Assembly (NCBI GenBank): GCA_902789675.1 | Contig: CADAPG010000011.1 | Coordinates: 1 to 32,286, forward strand | Direction: 5' to 3' | DNA: 32,286 nucleotides | Origin: an uncultured Eubacteriales bacterium | GTDB taxonomy: Bacteria > Bacillota > Clostridia > Christensenellales > CAG-138 | In this document: positions 1 to 8,230 of the stretch, in pieces | How positions within the stretch are numbered: position 1 is the first letter of the stretch | Layout: every line of letters starts with the position of its first letter | Notes under the pieces: generated by a model | The model's input: the letters and a program-made list of their open reading frames with translations, nothing else | What the model was told of the DNA's origin: nothing | The model's database searches: none | Translations under genes and position numbers: made by a program

Positions 1-40
1 AAAATCTCCCCCGCAACGAAACGGACATATTGATACACAA
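1..40. repeat. Diverged 40-nt interspersed repeat, copy A
   Basis: This 40-nt stretch aligns without gaps to 27823-27862, with 32 of 40 positions identical by eye, and it may extend beyond the left edge. Each copy lies just past the hairpin terminator of a minus-strand sugar operon, 50 nt away here and 20 nt away at the other site. Read on the minus strand, both copies can be translated in the same frame, but most differences would change the amino acid. That argues for a nucleotide-level element rather than a conserved peptide. Its nature is unknown. Confidence 0.5.
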
Positions 41-89
41 GGTACTTTTTGAACAAATGCTGCATGATCAGAAATCGTCCATCTACAGT

Positions 90-126
90 AAAACCGAAGC
101 CGCAAATCAATGCGGCCCCGGCTTTT
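90..126 (-). terminator. Intrinsic terminator after the msmK-like gene
   Basis: Positions 90-104 pair with 111-125 to give a 15-bp stem with a few G-T wobbles around a 6-nt loop. A short T run follows on the minus strand. The hairpin starts 25 nt beyond the stop codon of the ABC ATPase gene at 151. A T run on the plus side means it could act in both directions. Confidence 0.7.
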
Positions 127-150
127 ACAGGAGTGTGTGTCATGAAAAAA

Positions 151-1338
151 TCAGAATTCGAGGTTCCTGTCGGTTTCCTTGGAGAAGACGTGTACGACGT
201 TGCCCTTGAAGCCGAAGCGGACGGGATCGCCCATCCGGAAGTTGCCCTTCATATCGACCGTCGGAACAATAATAATGACGTCACGGTTCTCCGCCGTGAT
301 ATGCAGATGGACCGAGGATCCCATCATTTCCGCGACGTCGACGGTTCCGGCTACACCGCCGTTCTCGTCGAGGTCGGTGTGCTCGGGACGAACGCCCAGA
401 GTGATCGCCTGCGGTTCGACCTTGTTTGCCGCAAGGCGTTCCTGCTTGTCTTCGGCAAGCCTGACCTTTTCGTCGGCGAGTTTTACAAAGTATCTGCCGT
501 TTTCAAGCAGCAGCTCCGCGTCGAAGAAGTTCATGACAGGCATGCCGATGAAGCCCGCGACAAACAGGTTTGCCGGGTGGTTGAACACCTCCTGCGGCGT
601 GCCGATCTGCTGGACATACCCGTCGCGCATGATGACAATGCGATCGCCGAGCGTCATTGCCTCGGTCTGGTCGTGGGTGACGTAGATGAACGTCGTGTCG
701 ATGCGCTCGCGGAGCTTCAGAATCTCGGCGCGCATTTCGTTACGGAGCTTTGCGTCGAGGTTCGAAAGCGGTTCGTCCATCAGCATGACCTTCGGCGCGC
801 GGACGATCGCTCTGCCGATTGCGACACGCTGTCTCTGACCGCCGGAAAGCGCCTTTGGTTTGCGGTCGAGGTACTGCGTGATGTCGAGGATCTCCGCCGC
901 CTGCCGAACTTTCTGCTCGATCTCGGCTTTGGGGACATGACGAAGCTTCAGTGCGAACGCCATGTTCTCGCGCACGGTCATGTGCGGATACAGCGCATAG
1001 TTCTGGAAGACCATTGCGATATCGCGGTCTTTCGGCGCGACGTCATTCACGAGCTTGCCGTCGATATACAGTTCACCGCCGGAGATCTCCTCGAGCCCTG
1101 CAACCATGCGCAGCGTCGTGGATTTGCCGCAGCCGGACGGTCCGACGAGCACGATGAATTCCTTGTCTGCGATATCCAGATTGAACTCCTGCACCGCGAC
1201 AACGCCTTCGTCCGTGATCTGCAGATTGATTTTTTTCTTCTCAGGTTCGTTTGCTTTCTGCTTCTTGCTCTTCTTTTTCTGTTCGCCGGAAACGAACGGA
1301 TAAACCTTCTTGAGATTCACAAGTTTGACTTCTGACAT
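151..1338 (-). CDS. msmK: Sugar ABC transporter ATP-binding protein (MsmK/UgpC type)
   Basis: This is the cytoplasmic ATPase that powers carbohydrate ABC importers of the CUT1 class, and it probably serves the permease pair encoded at 10.2-12.1 kb, which has no ATPase of its own. Using the ATG at 1338 the protein has 395 residues. Walker A (GPSGCGKST) is at 66-74, the LSGGQ signature at 164-168, Walker B (MLMDEP) at 185-190, the H-loop His at about 222, and a TOBE-like regulatory tail follows from about residue 300. A lysine-rich insert at about 18-37 interrupts the first strands; I recall similar inserts in clostridial MsmK proteins. An upstream in-frame GTG at 1422 would add 28 non-conserved residues, so I prefer 1338, although no good ribosome binding site lies directly before it. 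One such ATPase often serves several transporters. Confidence 0.93.
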   Translation of the reverse strand: MSEVKLVNLKKVYPFVSGEQKKKSKKQKANEPEKKKINLQITDEGVVAVQEFNLDIADKEFIVLVGPSGCGKSTTLRMVAGLEEISGGELYIDGKLVNDVAPKDRDIAMVFQNYALYPHMTVRENMAFALKLRHVPKAEIEQKVRQAAEILDITQYLDRKPKALSGGQRQRVAIGRAIVRAPKVMLMDEPLSNLDAKLRNEMRAEILKLRERIDTTFIYVTHDQTEAMTLGDRIVIMRDGYVQQIGTPQEVFNHPANLFVAGFIGMPVMNFFDAELLLENGRYFVKLADEKVRLAEDKQERLAANKVEPQAITLGVRPEHTDLDENGGVAGTVDVAEMMGSSVHLHITAENRDVIIIVPTVDMKGNFRMGDPVRFGFKGNVVHVFSKETDRNLEF

Positions 1339-1350
1339 AAGCTTTGGCTC

Positions 1351-1460
1351 AGGACGTTTGACATCCGCCCGAAACGTCCTCGCAGTCACCATCCGGTGCG
1401 CTGCATTACGACAGGTCTCCACACTGCCGCACCCCGAGCCGAGGGAAAATATCCTCCTTT
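1351..1460 (-). promoter_or_regulatory. msmK leader: inverted repeat and displaced Shine-Dalgarno
   Basis: A perfect 9-bp inverted repeat (AGGACGTTT at 1351-1359, AAACGTCCT at 1372-1380) ends 12 nt before the preferred ATG at 1338. A strong AAAGGAGGA lies at about 1452-1460, more than 110 nt upstream of that ATG, with no start codon at normal distance in the right frame. The leader may fold to control translation, or an insertion may have separated the ribosome binding site from the gene. Which of these is true cannot be settled from sequence alone. Confidence 0.4.
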
Positions 1461-1522
1461 TTTGAATGAGTCGACGCGAGAAAGTGGAGTCGCTGCCGTC
1501 CCATCGGGATGATTTTTAAGTA

Positions 1523-3892
1523 TCAGTCGAAAATGCTGCTCATGGATGCCACATACAGCTCGGTGATTTTCACCTCGCCGGCGGCAAACAATTCGATTGC
1601 TTTGGAGTCTTTCTGTTCGGGATAGGCACGGATCGAAATCGCTTTGTAATCGTTGAAATATGCTTCGACCAGCGAACGGTCGATGTAGATCTCCATCGTG
1701 ATCGTTCCGTCCTCATTCGGCAATGCGCCGGAAACGGCTTTCGCCTTGGCGCCTTCGCCTTTGTTCTCGGTCATGCCGTGAACGGTTTCGTTCGCAACAT
1801 CGTAAGTGATCTTCGTTTCGTCCCATCTGCCGCCCTTCAGCATCGTGATGCCGAATTCCTGCGCCTTGGAAACGTCCGCAACGATACGGATATACAGAAG
1901 ATCGTCGTTGACATCGGCGAACGCTGCGTTCGCTTCGTCGATCGTTACGTTCTTTTTGTCGATCCAGACTTTATCCTCCAGAGTATGGAGTGCTTCGATC
2001 GGCTCCATCATGAGGTCGGTGCCCTCGTCGTTCAGGAAGATACGTCTTGCAAGCCCCACGGTATGCGCCCAGCCGGACGCGCCCTGTTCGGCGGCGCCGC
2101 GCTGATCCTGCATAATAGAGAACATATAGATGTTTCCGCTTACGGGATCGACGAGACAGCTCGGTCCGGTGAAGACGTTCGCGCCGTAGTCCAGGAGATG
2201 CGGTTCGCCCCGGAACGCTTCGTCCGGTGTGAACTTGCCTGTCTCGAGATCGAAGTCGCCGAGCCAGTAATAGACCTTGTTGTCCGCAATGCTGGCGGGC
2301 GCCGGGCTGATCTCAAAGAAATACTTTGTGATCGTGCCCGCATTGTTGGTCACCGGCAGGATGATCGGAAGCTCCCAGCTCGTACCGTACAGTGCGCTCT
2401 GATTCTGCATTTCGTATACGGGACCGCGATACTGCCAGTTCATTTCCACGTGATCGCCCTGCAGTTCCAGCGTATCGGTGGTGTACAGCAGTGCCGTGCC
2501 GCCCTTCGATCCGGTCGCGCCGGAGCAGATCAGCATGCACCAGGTTTCGCCCTCTTTCCAGATATGCGGATCGCGGAACTCGCCCGGTCTGCCCTGCCCC
2601 TGCTGCTGAATGAGTGCAAGATCCTTTCCGATGATCCATTCGGTCAGTTCGGGATCATTGAGATCCTTCGGCCATGCGACGCCGATGTTCTGATTCGAGA
2701 TCAGTCCCGGCGTATTGCGGAAGCTGTCGTTGCCTGCCGTGAAGAACAGCAGCGGAACACCGTTCCTGTCGAGCGTTGCACCGCCGGACCAGACGCCGTC
2801 CGGAACGACGGAATCCTCGGTGGGCGTGATCGCCTCCCTGATCGGCTTCCAGTTGACCATGTCGGTGCTGACATAGTGTCCCCAGCAGATATTCCGCCAG
2901 TAGGACCCCGTCATGTTTGCCTGATAGAACAAGTGGTACACGCCGTTGTAATAGACCGGCGCGTGCGGTTCGTTCATCCAGAACTGGTACGGACCGCCGT
3001 GGAACTGCGTACGCGTATAATCGTCCTGCAGGATGTTCTGGAGCCAGATCTGATCGAAGTCGATCTCCGGAACCGCAACACTCTTATAGTAGTCGGCAAT
3101 CTCCTGTTCGGTAAGCGCCGCACCGTAGAGCTTGACCTCATCAAGATAGCCGCTTGCCACATTGAGGTACCCCGCCGTCAGGCGTTCCGCGTCCGTGTTG
3201 CGTCCGACAACCAGTGCCGTGCGCTTTGCGGGAGCGATTTCCGCGTCCTTTTCGACGGAGCGGGATGCGACCATTTCACCGTTCAGATACAGCGCCATTT
3301 CGCCTGCATCCGCATCGAACGTCGCCGTTACGAGATTCCATGCGTACTTTTTGAGGTTGTCGCCGTTTGACCAGACGGTCAGCCAGTCGTCGCCGGTGCC
3401 GACCTGGAACGTCAGTCTGCCGAAGCGCTCATAGCCGAGCAGAAAGCCCTGCTTGTTCGCCTTGTTCGCCTGACTGATGATGCCCGTCGGGGAATCGGTA
3501 CCGTTGTCCGCAGCGTTCGGATCGTCCCACTCAAAGGTACGCGGCGCGATCCATGCCTGCACGGTCAGTGCTTTGCCCGATACCTGAATGTCGTTGCGGT
3601 TGTACTGCACATAGGTGGACGAGCCGTCCAGCAGCAGACAGCCGCCGTTGATGCCGTCCGTTCTCCATTCCGGATCCCGGTCGTCCATGTACGCGGCGCC
3701 GTGATACGCATAGTTCATGTCGGTATCCGGCACCTTGCCCGCGGCGTCGGTGACTGTTAAGCCTTTGCCCTCATCAAACTTGAGGTACAAAAGCAGGTCC
3801 TTTTCGTGCTTGTCCTTCCCCCCGCCGGCGCAGGCGGTCAGAATGACCGCCGCCAGCAGAAGTGTGCACAGAACTGTGAGGATCTTTTTCAT
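1523..3892 (-). CDS. Surface GH32 lipoprotein with LamG domain and variant nucleophile motif
   Basis: This is a predicted exported lipoprotein of 789 residues, with lipobox LTAC and lipid-bearing Cys21. Residues about 30-270 form a LamG/concanavalin-like module. The GH32 five-bladed propeller runs from about 295 to 610, followed by a C-terminal beta-sandwich to 789. GH32 enzymes cleave fructosyl linkages in sucrose, inulin or levan. The RDP motif is present (440-442) and the acid/base Glu is probably Glu507 in WELP. The usual WMNDPN nucleophile motif instead reads WMNEPH (305-310), placing Glu308 where Asp is expected. A strong GGGAGGG precedes the ATG. The gene starts 25 nt after the three-module lipoprotein gene and probably shares its transcript. 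It could be a fructanase of a divergent GH32 branch or a binding protein that has lost activity. Confidence 0.88.
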   Translation of the reverse strand: MKKILTVLCTLLLAAVILTACAGGGKDKHEKDLLLYLKFDEGKGLTVTDAAGKVPDTDMNYAYHGAAYMDDRDPEWRTDGINGGCLLLDGSSTYVQYNRNDIQVSGKALTVQAWIAPRTFEWDDPNAADNGTDSPTGIISQANKANKQGFLLGYERFGRLTFQVGTGDDWLTVWSNGDNLKKYAWNLVTATFDADAGEMALYLNGEMVASRSVEKDAEIAPAKRTALVVGRNTDAERLTAGYLNVASGYLDEVKLYGAALTEQEIADYYKSVAVPEIDFDQIWLQNILQDDYTRTQFHGGPYQFWMNEPHAPVYYNGVYHLFYQANMTGSYWRNICWGHYVSTDMVNWKPIREAITPTEDSVVPDGVWSGGATLDRNGVPLLFFTAGNDSFRNTPGLISNQNIGVAWPKDLNDPELTEWIIGKDLALIQQQGQGRPGEFRDPHIWKEGETWCMLICSGATGSKGGTALLYTTDTLELQGDHVEMNWQYRGPVYEMQNQSALYGTSWELPIILPVTNNAGTITKYFFEISPAPASIADNKVYYWLGDFDLETGKFTPDEAFRGEPHLLDYGANVFTGPSCLVDPVSGNIYMFSIMQDQRGAAEQGASGWAHTVGLARRIFLNDEGTDLMMEPIEALHTLEDKVWIDKKNVTIDEANAAFADVNDDLLYIRIVADVSKAQEFGITMLKGGRWDETKITYDVANETVHGMTENKGEGAKAKAVSGALPNEDGTITMEIYIDRSLVEAYFNDYKAISIRAYPEQKDSKAIELFAAGEVKITELYVASMSSIFD

Positions 3893-3917
3893 AAGCCCTC
3901 CCTGTGGGATTCAGAAA

Positions 3918-6107
3918 TTATGCTGCGAGATTTTCCGCCAGCTGCCACGGGATCTGAATTTCGCCAGCCTGATTGCCGTCCATGACGGTATCGAAGAGGT
4001 TTGCGTAATCCGGCGCGGTCTCGTAATAGGTGACGACCTCGTCAAAGAAGCCGTGCGCCCAGCCGCCGTCGATGACTTCGTCATGCAGCTCGATGTAGAG
4101 CTCCTGACCGAGGTATGCACTGAGATCGATGACATAGGTGCCCATGTCCGCCCAGGAACCGCCCTGACCGACCGACGGGAAGAACTCGTCGTGGAAGCGG
4201 GTCTGCTTATAATAGCCGATCTGCGTGCCGTCCGCGGTGAATACCTTGACCGCAGCCGCAGCGCCGCCCATACGGACGGAGATGAAGCCGGAGCCGGAAA
4301 GCGTGAAGGTCGTGGAACGGATCGCCCACGGATCGGGTTCGCCGATACCGGTGTTCCAGCCGTCAAGATGGAAGCTGCCCGCCTGATTGTACGGAAGCGC
4401 TTCGCCCCAGTAGCTTTCTGCGGAGATGACGCCCGGATACTGTCCGTCGACCTTCGCCCATGCGTCGGTGAGGATCGTCCAGCCCGCGAGGTTGCCGCTC
4501 TCAAAGCCGCCGTTTGCGATCTCCTTATGATCCGCCATCGCAACGACTGTGAACGCGGTCTCGACGGTCTTGCCGTTGTACTCCGCACCGTAGGTGACCG
4601 TATAGAAGCCCGGTGCGCTCATGTCGAAGGCGTCAAAGCCCTCGGTAGCCTCGTTGCCTTCAAACGCGACCTTGGTGATCGCAACCGGTACGTCTTCGCT
4701 GCCGAACGCTGCTTTTGCATCCGCGACGAACGCCGTGAGGTCCACGGTGCCGCAGTCGACGACCTGATTGTCCGCATATGCGGTCAGCGTCAGCGACTGA
4801 AGCGGTACGGGGTACGGATAGTTGGTGTAGTAATTTCTGAGATTGGTAAGGTCGTCATAGGACGGCGAGTTGTAGGTCTCGTTCTGGATCTTTTCCATCT
4901 GCTCGACCTCCAGAGCCGCGACTTCGTCCTTGGTCAGCGACACGCGGAAGTCATCGACGTTGATGAACGCGAAGCCGCCCTTGCTGGTATCGTTGTCGTC
5001 AACAACCTTGATGTAGCAGACTCTGCCGATGTACTCGCTCGCATCCATGTAGTAACGGAGCAGGGTCAGCGCAAGCGCCGGATCCGAGAAGTAGGTGTTC
5101 TCCTGCTTGATCAGCTCTTCATCGGTGTTGCCGTCGCAAAGCGCCACATAGGAACCGCCGTTTCCGGAGCCCATCATGAAGGTGATGAAGCCGTCGCCGC
5201 CGAGTGTGAACTTGGTGGAACGGATGGAACCGAGAAGCGTCTCCTGGATCGCGCCGTTGTTGGAACCGTCGAGGTAATATTCGCCCTCGCCGTAGACCAT
5301 ACGGTCATTCCAGTACATCTGCGAGGTGGGCACGATCGCCGAGCGGGTCAGCGCGGTGCCGTCAAGGAGCAGCCAACCGGTGAGGTCGCCGGTCTCAAAT
5401 CCGCCGTTTTCAATCGTGTTGGACGTTTCGTCCTCAACAAACGGCTTCGGACCGAACTCGGCGAACTGACGGTCATGCTCCGCCTTCGCCGCGTCGACTT
5501 CCGCCTGATCCCTGCAAACCTTGAACGCGTCGAGGTTCAGCCAGGAAACGTCGTTGCCGTCGTCGTTGTCAGTGACAACGATGTAGATCGTCTTTCCGAC
5601 ATACGCGGACAGATCTACGACCTTGGTCAGAAGATGATCGGTGATGAACACGCCGTCGCATTCGTCGTTCACGACTTTTGCGATTGCCTCGTCATTGCCC
5701 TGCTCAAAGAACTCGACATAGCACTTTTCGGTGTTCTTGCCGCCGCCCATCTTGAATGTGATGAAGCCGTTACCGCCGAGTTTGAACGGATCGGAGGTCA
5801 GTGTGCCGCGCATTGCCGGGTTGCCGCCGACCGTGCCCGCAAAGAAGTACGTGCCGTTCTTTTCGATCGGTGCGCCGTTCACCTTCTCCGCATCGGTAAC
5901 GCCGCGGAAGTTGAACGCGGCGTCTTTACGCGTCCAGCCGACCCACGCGCCGGAGGACACGTCTTCAAAATCGCCGTTTACGATGTCGTCCGCAACAACA
6001 GCTTCCGGCTTATCGCTGCCGCCGGCATTACCGTAGCACGCGACCACGCTGAAAACCATAAGGACAACAATCAGCACAGCAAACATACGGTGCAAATTTG
6101 ATTTCAT
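3918..6107 (-). CDS. Lipoprotein with three repeated carbohydrate-binding-like modules
   Basis: The 729-residue protein is exported and lipid-anchored (lipobox VVAC, Cys24). It holds three related beta-sandwich modules at about 43-197, 232-390 and 531-695. Each opens with NG[DG]FE...GW and carries an internal [KT]LxGxGFI[ST] stretch, a pattern typical of galactose-binding-like CBMs. An Ig-like domain sits at about 436-524. No catalytic domain is visible. It is the first gene after a LacI-controlled promoter, and the GH32 lipoprotein follows 25 nt downstream, so a role in holding fructan at the cell surface is likely. Large clostridial levanases can carry similar modules in front of LamG-GH32, so this pair may be a split version of one. 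The start at 6107 is chosen because GAGGGAG precedes it; an upstream ATG at 6164 would put 19 residues in front of the signal peptide. Confidence 0.85.
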   Translation of the reverse strand: MKSNLHRMFAVLIVVLMVFSVVACYGNAGGSDKPEAVVADDIVNGDFEDVSSGAWVGWTRKDAAFNFRGVTDAEKVNGAPIEKNGTYFFAGTVGGNPAMRGTLTSDPFKLGGNGFITFKMGGGKNTEKCYVEFFEQGNDEAIAKVVNDECDGVFITDHLLTKVVDLSAYVGKTIYIVVTDNDDGNDVSWLNLDAFKVCRDQAEVDAAKAEHDRQFAEFGPKPFVEDETSNTIENGGFETGDLTGWLLLDGTALTRSAIVPTSQMYWNDRMVYGEGEYYLDGSNNGAIQETLLGSIRSTKFTLGGDGFITFMMGSGNGGSYVALCDGNTDEELIKQENTYFSDPALALTLLRYYMDASEYIGRVCYIKVVDDNDTSKGGFAFINVDDFRVSLTKDEVAALEVEQMEKIQNETYNSPSYDDLTNLRNYYTNYPYPVPLQSLTLTAYADNQVVDCGTVDLTAFVADAKAAFGSEDVPVAITKVAFEGNEATEGFDAFDMSAPGFYTVTYGAEYNGKTVETAFTVVAMADHKEIANGGFESGNLAGWTILTDAWAKVDGQYPGVISAESYWGEALPYNQAGSFHLDGWNTGIGEPDPWAIRSTTFTLSGSGFISVRMGGAAAAVKVFTADGTQIGYYKQTRFHDEFFPSVGQGGSWADMGTYVIDLSAYLGQELYIELHDEVIDGGWAHGFFDEVVTYYETAPDYANLFDTVMDGNQAGEIQIPWQLAENLAA

Positions 6108-6200
6108 AAATACTCCCTCTCTAAGAAAATCGGATAGTGTTTTTTCCGCATTTTTGGTGAGCATGCGGACGACAGGTGGTTTTAGATCGGTCTGATATCG

Positions 6201-6256
6201 TGTAACGTTTCACGTTATCACGATTGTAGTATAACAGATGAAAATACGCTTGTCAA
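6201..6256 (-). promoter_or_regulatory. Sigma-70 promoter and LacI-type operator O1 for the lipoprotein/GH32/msmK unit
   Basis: On the minus strand, TTGACA (6256-6251) and TATACT (6233-6228) are separated by exactly 17 nt. The operator TGTAACGTTTCA, extended to ACG (6201-6214), lies just downstream, covering the expected start of transcription. Binding there would block initiation or early elongation. The same core occurs at 6350-6361, 9965-9975 and 10113-10126, next to a LacI-family gene, so that protein is the likely repressor. Confidence 0.85.
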
Positions 6257-6292
6257 TTGTATATTCACTTATAATACAATATTTTTTTATAA

Positions 6293-6324
6293 AAAAACAT
6301 CCTGCCGCTGCGCCGGATGTTTTT
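6293..6324 (-). terminator. Intrinsic terminator of the lacI operon
   Basis: AAAAACATCC (6293-6302) and GGATGTTTTT (6315-6324) form a perfect 10-bp stem. On the minus strand it continues into a run of seven T. It lies 35 nt after the stop codon of the YcxB-like gene, between the two operators that flank the lipoprotein promoter. Confidence 0.85.
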
Positions 6325-6349
6325 GATTTGATACTTAATCTGGTTTTAT

Positions 6350-6361
6350 CGTGAAACGTTA
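6350..6361. promoter_or_regulatory. LacI-type operator O2, overlapping the last codon of the lacI operon
   Basis: CGTGAAACGTTA (6350-6361) contains the same core as the three promoter operators, in reverse orientation. It covers the stop codon of the YcxB-like gene and sits upstream of the lipoprotein promoter. Its centre (6357.5) is 151 bp from that of O1 (6206.5). No promoter of its own is visible, so an auxiliary looping site is the natural reading. Confidence 0.65.
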
Positions 6362-6862
6362 TTTATCAAGCAGTTTCAGAATGTCGCTTTCCGATCCTTT
6401 CAGGAACCCGTCCCGTTTCACAAGGATTCCTTTGTTTGCCGCAGTGATGAAAATAAGAAGATGATCGCTTGTCAGCGTCTTTGCGATATCGGAATACATC
6501 ACCGTGATCTCCCGGCCTTCCGGGTTGACGATCAGCCGGTCCGCATAGAACATCGTCGTACGTTCCGCATCTTCTCCGTATAATTCCAGAAACGCACGAT
6601 ACGCTTTTCTGCGTTTGTTCCACGGCGTATACACCGCTACCCACAGAGACGCGAGAATCAGAACAAGCGCCTCGACTGCGAGAAATACAACGCTCGGCTT
6701 TGTCAGAAGCGTGATAACCGCGATGATCACCCACGCTGCGACCATGATCAGCACCATGCGAAGCGCAAAGCGGGAGTACGTTTCCCTGCTCGTCCGTTTG
6801 TTTCCCTCATAGAAAAGCTCTTTTGTGAGCGTATAGCGATTGATTGCAACCGATTCCGTCAC
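6359..6862 (-). CDS. YcxB-like two-TM membrane protein
   Basis: This is a 167-residue protein with two adjacent membrane helices (about 34-54 and 58-78) and a soluble C-terminal half that resembles the YcxB-like domain, including the FYADRLIV stretch and a C-terminal Lys-rich end. Members of this family have no established function. The ATG overlaps the stop of the preceding gene by 4 nt, so it is translationally coupled as the last gene of the lacI operon. An operator overlaps its stop codon. Residues 1-33 are polar and probably cytoplasmic. The family assignment is by pattern only. Confidence 0.7.
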   Translation of the reverse strand: MTESVAINRYTLTKELFYEGNKRTSRETYSRFALRMVLIMVAAWVIIAVITLLTKPSVVFLAVEALVLILASLWVAVYTPWNKRRKAYRAFLELYGEDAERTTMFYADRLIVNPEGREITVMYSDIAKTLTSDHLLIFITAANKGILVKRDGFLKGSESDILKLLDK

Positions 6863-7644
6863 GGGATGTATTCCTCCTCAGGCAGATTGTCCGGAAAAGC
6901 TTCGCGGATCTGATCTTCGACTTTAAAGTCCTTATTCAGCGGACGGTAGATAAAGAAAACCGAAAGGAACAGGACATACCAGTCGCCGAGGATCGGTACG
7001 ACGAACGCAGACCACGGCAGAAGGAAGAACAGGATCAGCCAGTAAACGACTTGAAGCGCAGCCGCGCCGAATACCCTGCCCGGATGGAACAGGATGAAAA
7101 ACAGTGTGTTTTTCAGGCGGATCCCGACTTTCTGCGAGAACAGGACCGCCTGCGGCCACCAGACGGTCAGAACCGCCGCAAGAATGACCGAACCGACCAG
7201 AATGATCGCAATTGTACCGAGCGACGGCTTTGTCGCGCCCCACAGCATCAGCGCGCCGGAAAACACCGCCAGCCCTATGAATACGCACTGCACGATGCCG
7301 GTGAGAATCGAGATCAGCAGGTTCTGTTTGAACGCACGCTTCCAGCAGACCCACCACTCGCTTTTGTCATTGCGAAGCCGCCGAAGGATCAGATCGTACA
7401 GGCAGCCGAGACCCGGTCCGGCAAATGCGCCGCCCACAATGCCTGCCACAATCGCGACCAGCGTGCTTTTGCTGAGGATCGCGTAAACCATGCCGCCTGC
7501 AAACGGAATAAACAGGATCAGCGAAATGAACCCGACGAGATAGAGCGCTTTCCAGCTGCCCTCCAGAACCTCGCGGTAACGTGCGAAGCCGACCGATCGC
7601 ACTCCTTCGATTTTGTGGTCATCCTCCCGAAAAAACAGCCCCAT
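6859..7644 (-). CDS. Polytopic membrane protein, possibly DUF624/YesL-related
   Basis: The 261-residue protein has about six hydrophobic segments. The arrangement GPGLGCLYDLIL...RRLRND followed by W, KRAFKQN recalls the DUF624/YesL family, whose members sit in carbohydrate operons with ABC transporters but lack a proven function. The ATG at 7644 has AGGAGG six nt upstream. It lies 16 nt after a lipoprotein gene and overlaps the YcxB-like gene by 4 nt. A clear DUF624 member is encoded in the second fructan cassette at 30.4-31.1 kb, which supports a shared but unknown role in sugar uptake or signalling. An unrelated membrane family cannot be excluded. Confidence 0.6.
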   Translation of the reverse strand: MGLFFREDDHKIEGVRSVGFARYREVLEGSWKALYLVGFISLILFIPFAGGMVYAILSKSTLVAIVAGIVGGAFAGPGLGCLYDLILRRLRNDKSEWWVCWKRAFKQNLLISILTGIVQCVFIGLAVFSGALMLWGATKPSLGTIAIILVGSVILAAVLTVWWPQAVLFSQKVGIRLKNTLFFILFHPGRVFGAAALQVVYWLILFFLLPWSAFVVPILGDWYVLFLSVFFIYRPLNKDFKVEDQIREAFPDNLPEEEYIP

Positions 7645-7660
7645 GGTTTCCTCCTGTCTG

Positions 7661-8230
7661 TCAGTAATGCAGCTTGCTCAGAAACTGCATCAGAACATCT
7701 TCCGTATTGCCCGAAAAATCCTCTTTGGCAAGCACTTCGACCGTGACGGCGTTCGCGCCGAACTGCAGGAATGCCGCTTCTCCATGGTGATACGGATTCT
7801 CCGCACCGCTGTTCAAAAGATGCAGGACGCGGTATTCCCGCCCGTTCACGGTTACGGTTGTTTCCGTTGTTTCATACGCCTCCGCTTCCCTCTTGATCCA
7901 GTCGTTGACGTCGGCTTCCGTGCCCTTTTCCGTTTGTCCTTCCTTCAGAAGGAGATAGACCTGCGCATCATAAACCTTGGCGTTCTTTCCCTGCGCGTTC
8001 TTGATTTCCGTCCCCTCTCCCGCCGTCCACGTTGCATACCAGAGACCGGCGATCGACATGACGTCGTTGGTTTCGTTCAGAGTAAAGCCGTCGATCGTCT
8101 CCGCGGCAAGCACGTTTCCGAAGCGAACCGGGTATTCATTCCATTCCGGATGCTCGTCAACGGGCGCTTCCTTTGTGCAGCCGATCAACAGAACAAGTAC
8201 AAACAGAAGGATCATCAATCGTTTTTTCAC
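7661..8230 (-). CDS. Small lipoprotein of unknown function
   Basis: This is a predicted lipoprotein of 189 residues starting at GTG 8230. KKR and a hydrophobic stretch lead to a lipobox LIGC with Cys18. The GTG is supported by AAAGGAG eight nt upstream and by the 4-nt GTGA overlap with the preceding stop codon; an earlier ATG at 8260 would add a non-signal extension. The mature part is acidic and mixed alpha/beta with no catalytic motif I recognise. It is the third gene of the lacI operon. I see no basis for a function beyond an envelope location. Confidence 0.7.
   Translation of the reverse strand: MKKRLMILLFVLVLLIGCTKEAPVDEHPEWNEYPVRFGNVLAAETIDGFTLNETNDVMSIAGLWYATWTAGEGTEIKNAQGKNAKVYDAQVYLLLKEGQTEKGTEADVNDWIKREAEAYETTETTVTVNGREYRVLHLLNSGAENPYHHGEAAFLQFGANAVTVEVLAKEDFSGNTEDVLMQFLSKLHY

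Noticed and set aside
3717-6101. Long plus-strand frame of nearly 800 codons opposite the three-module lipoprotein
   Set aside because: It is a codon-bias shadow of the minus-strand gene; the minus-strand product has a signal peptide, repeats and a ribosome binding site, while this one has none.
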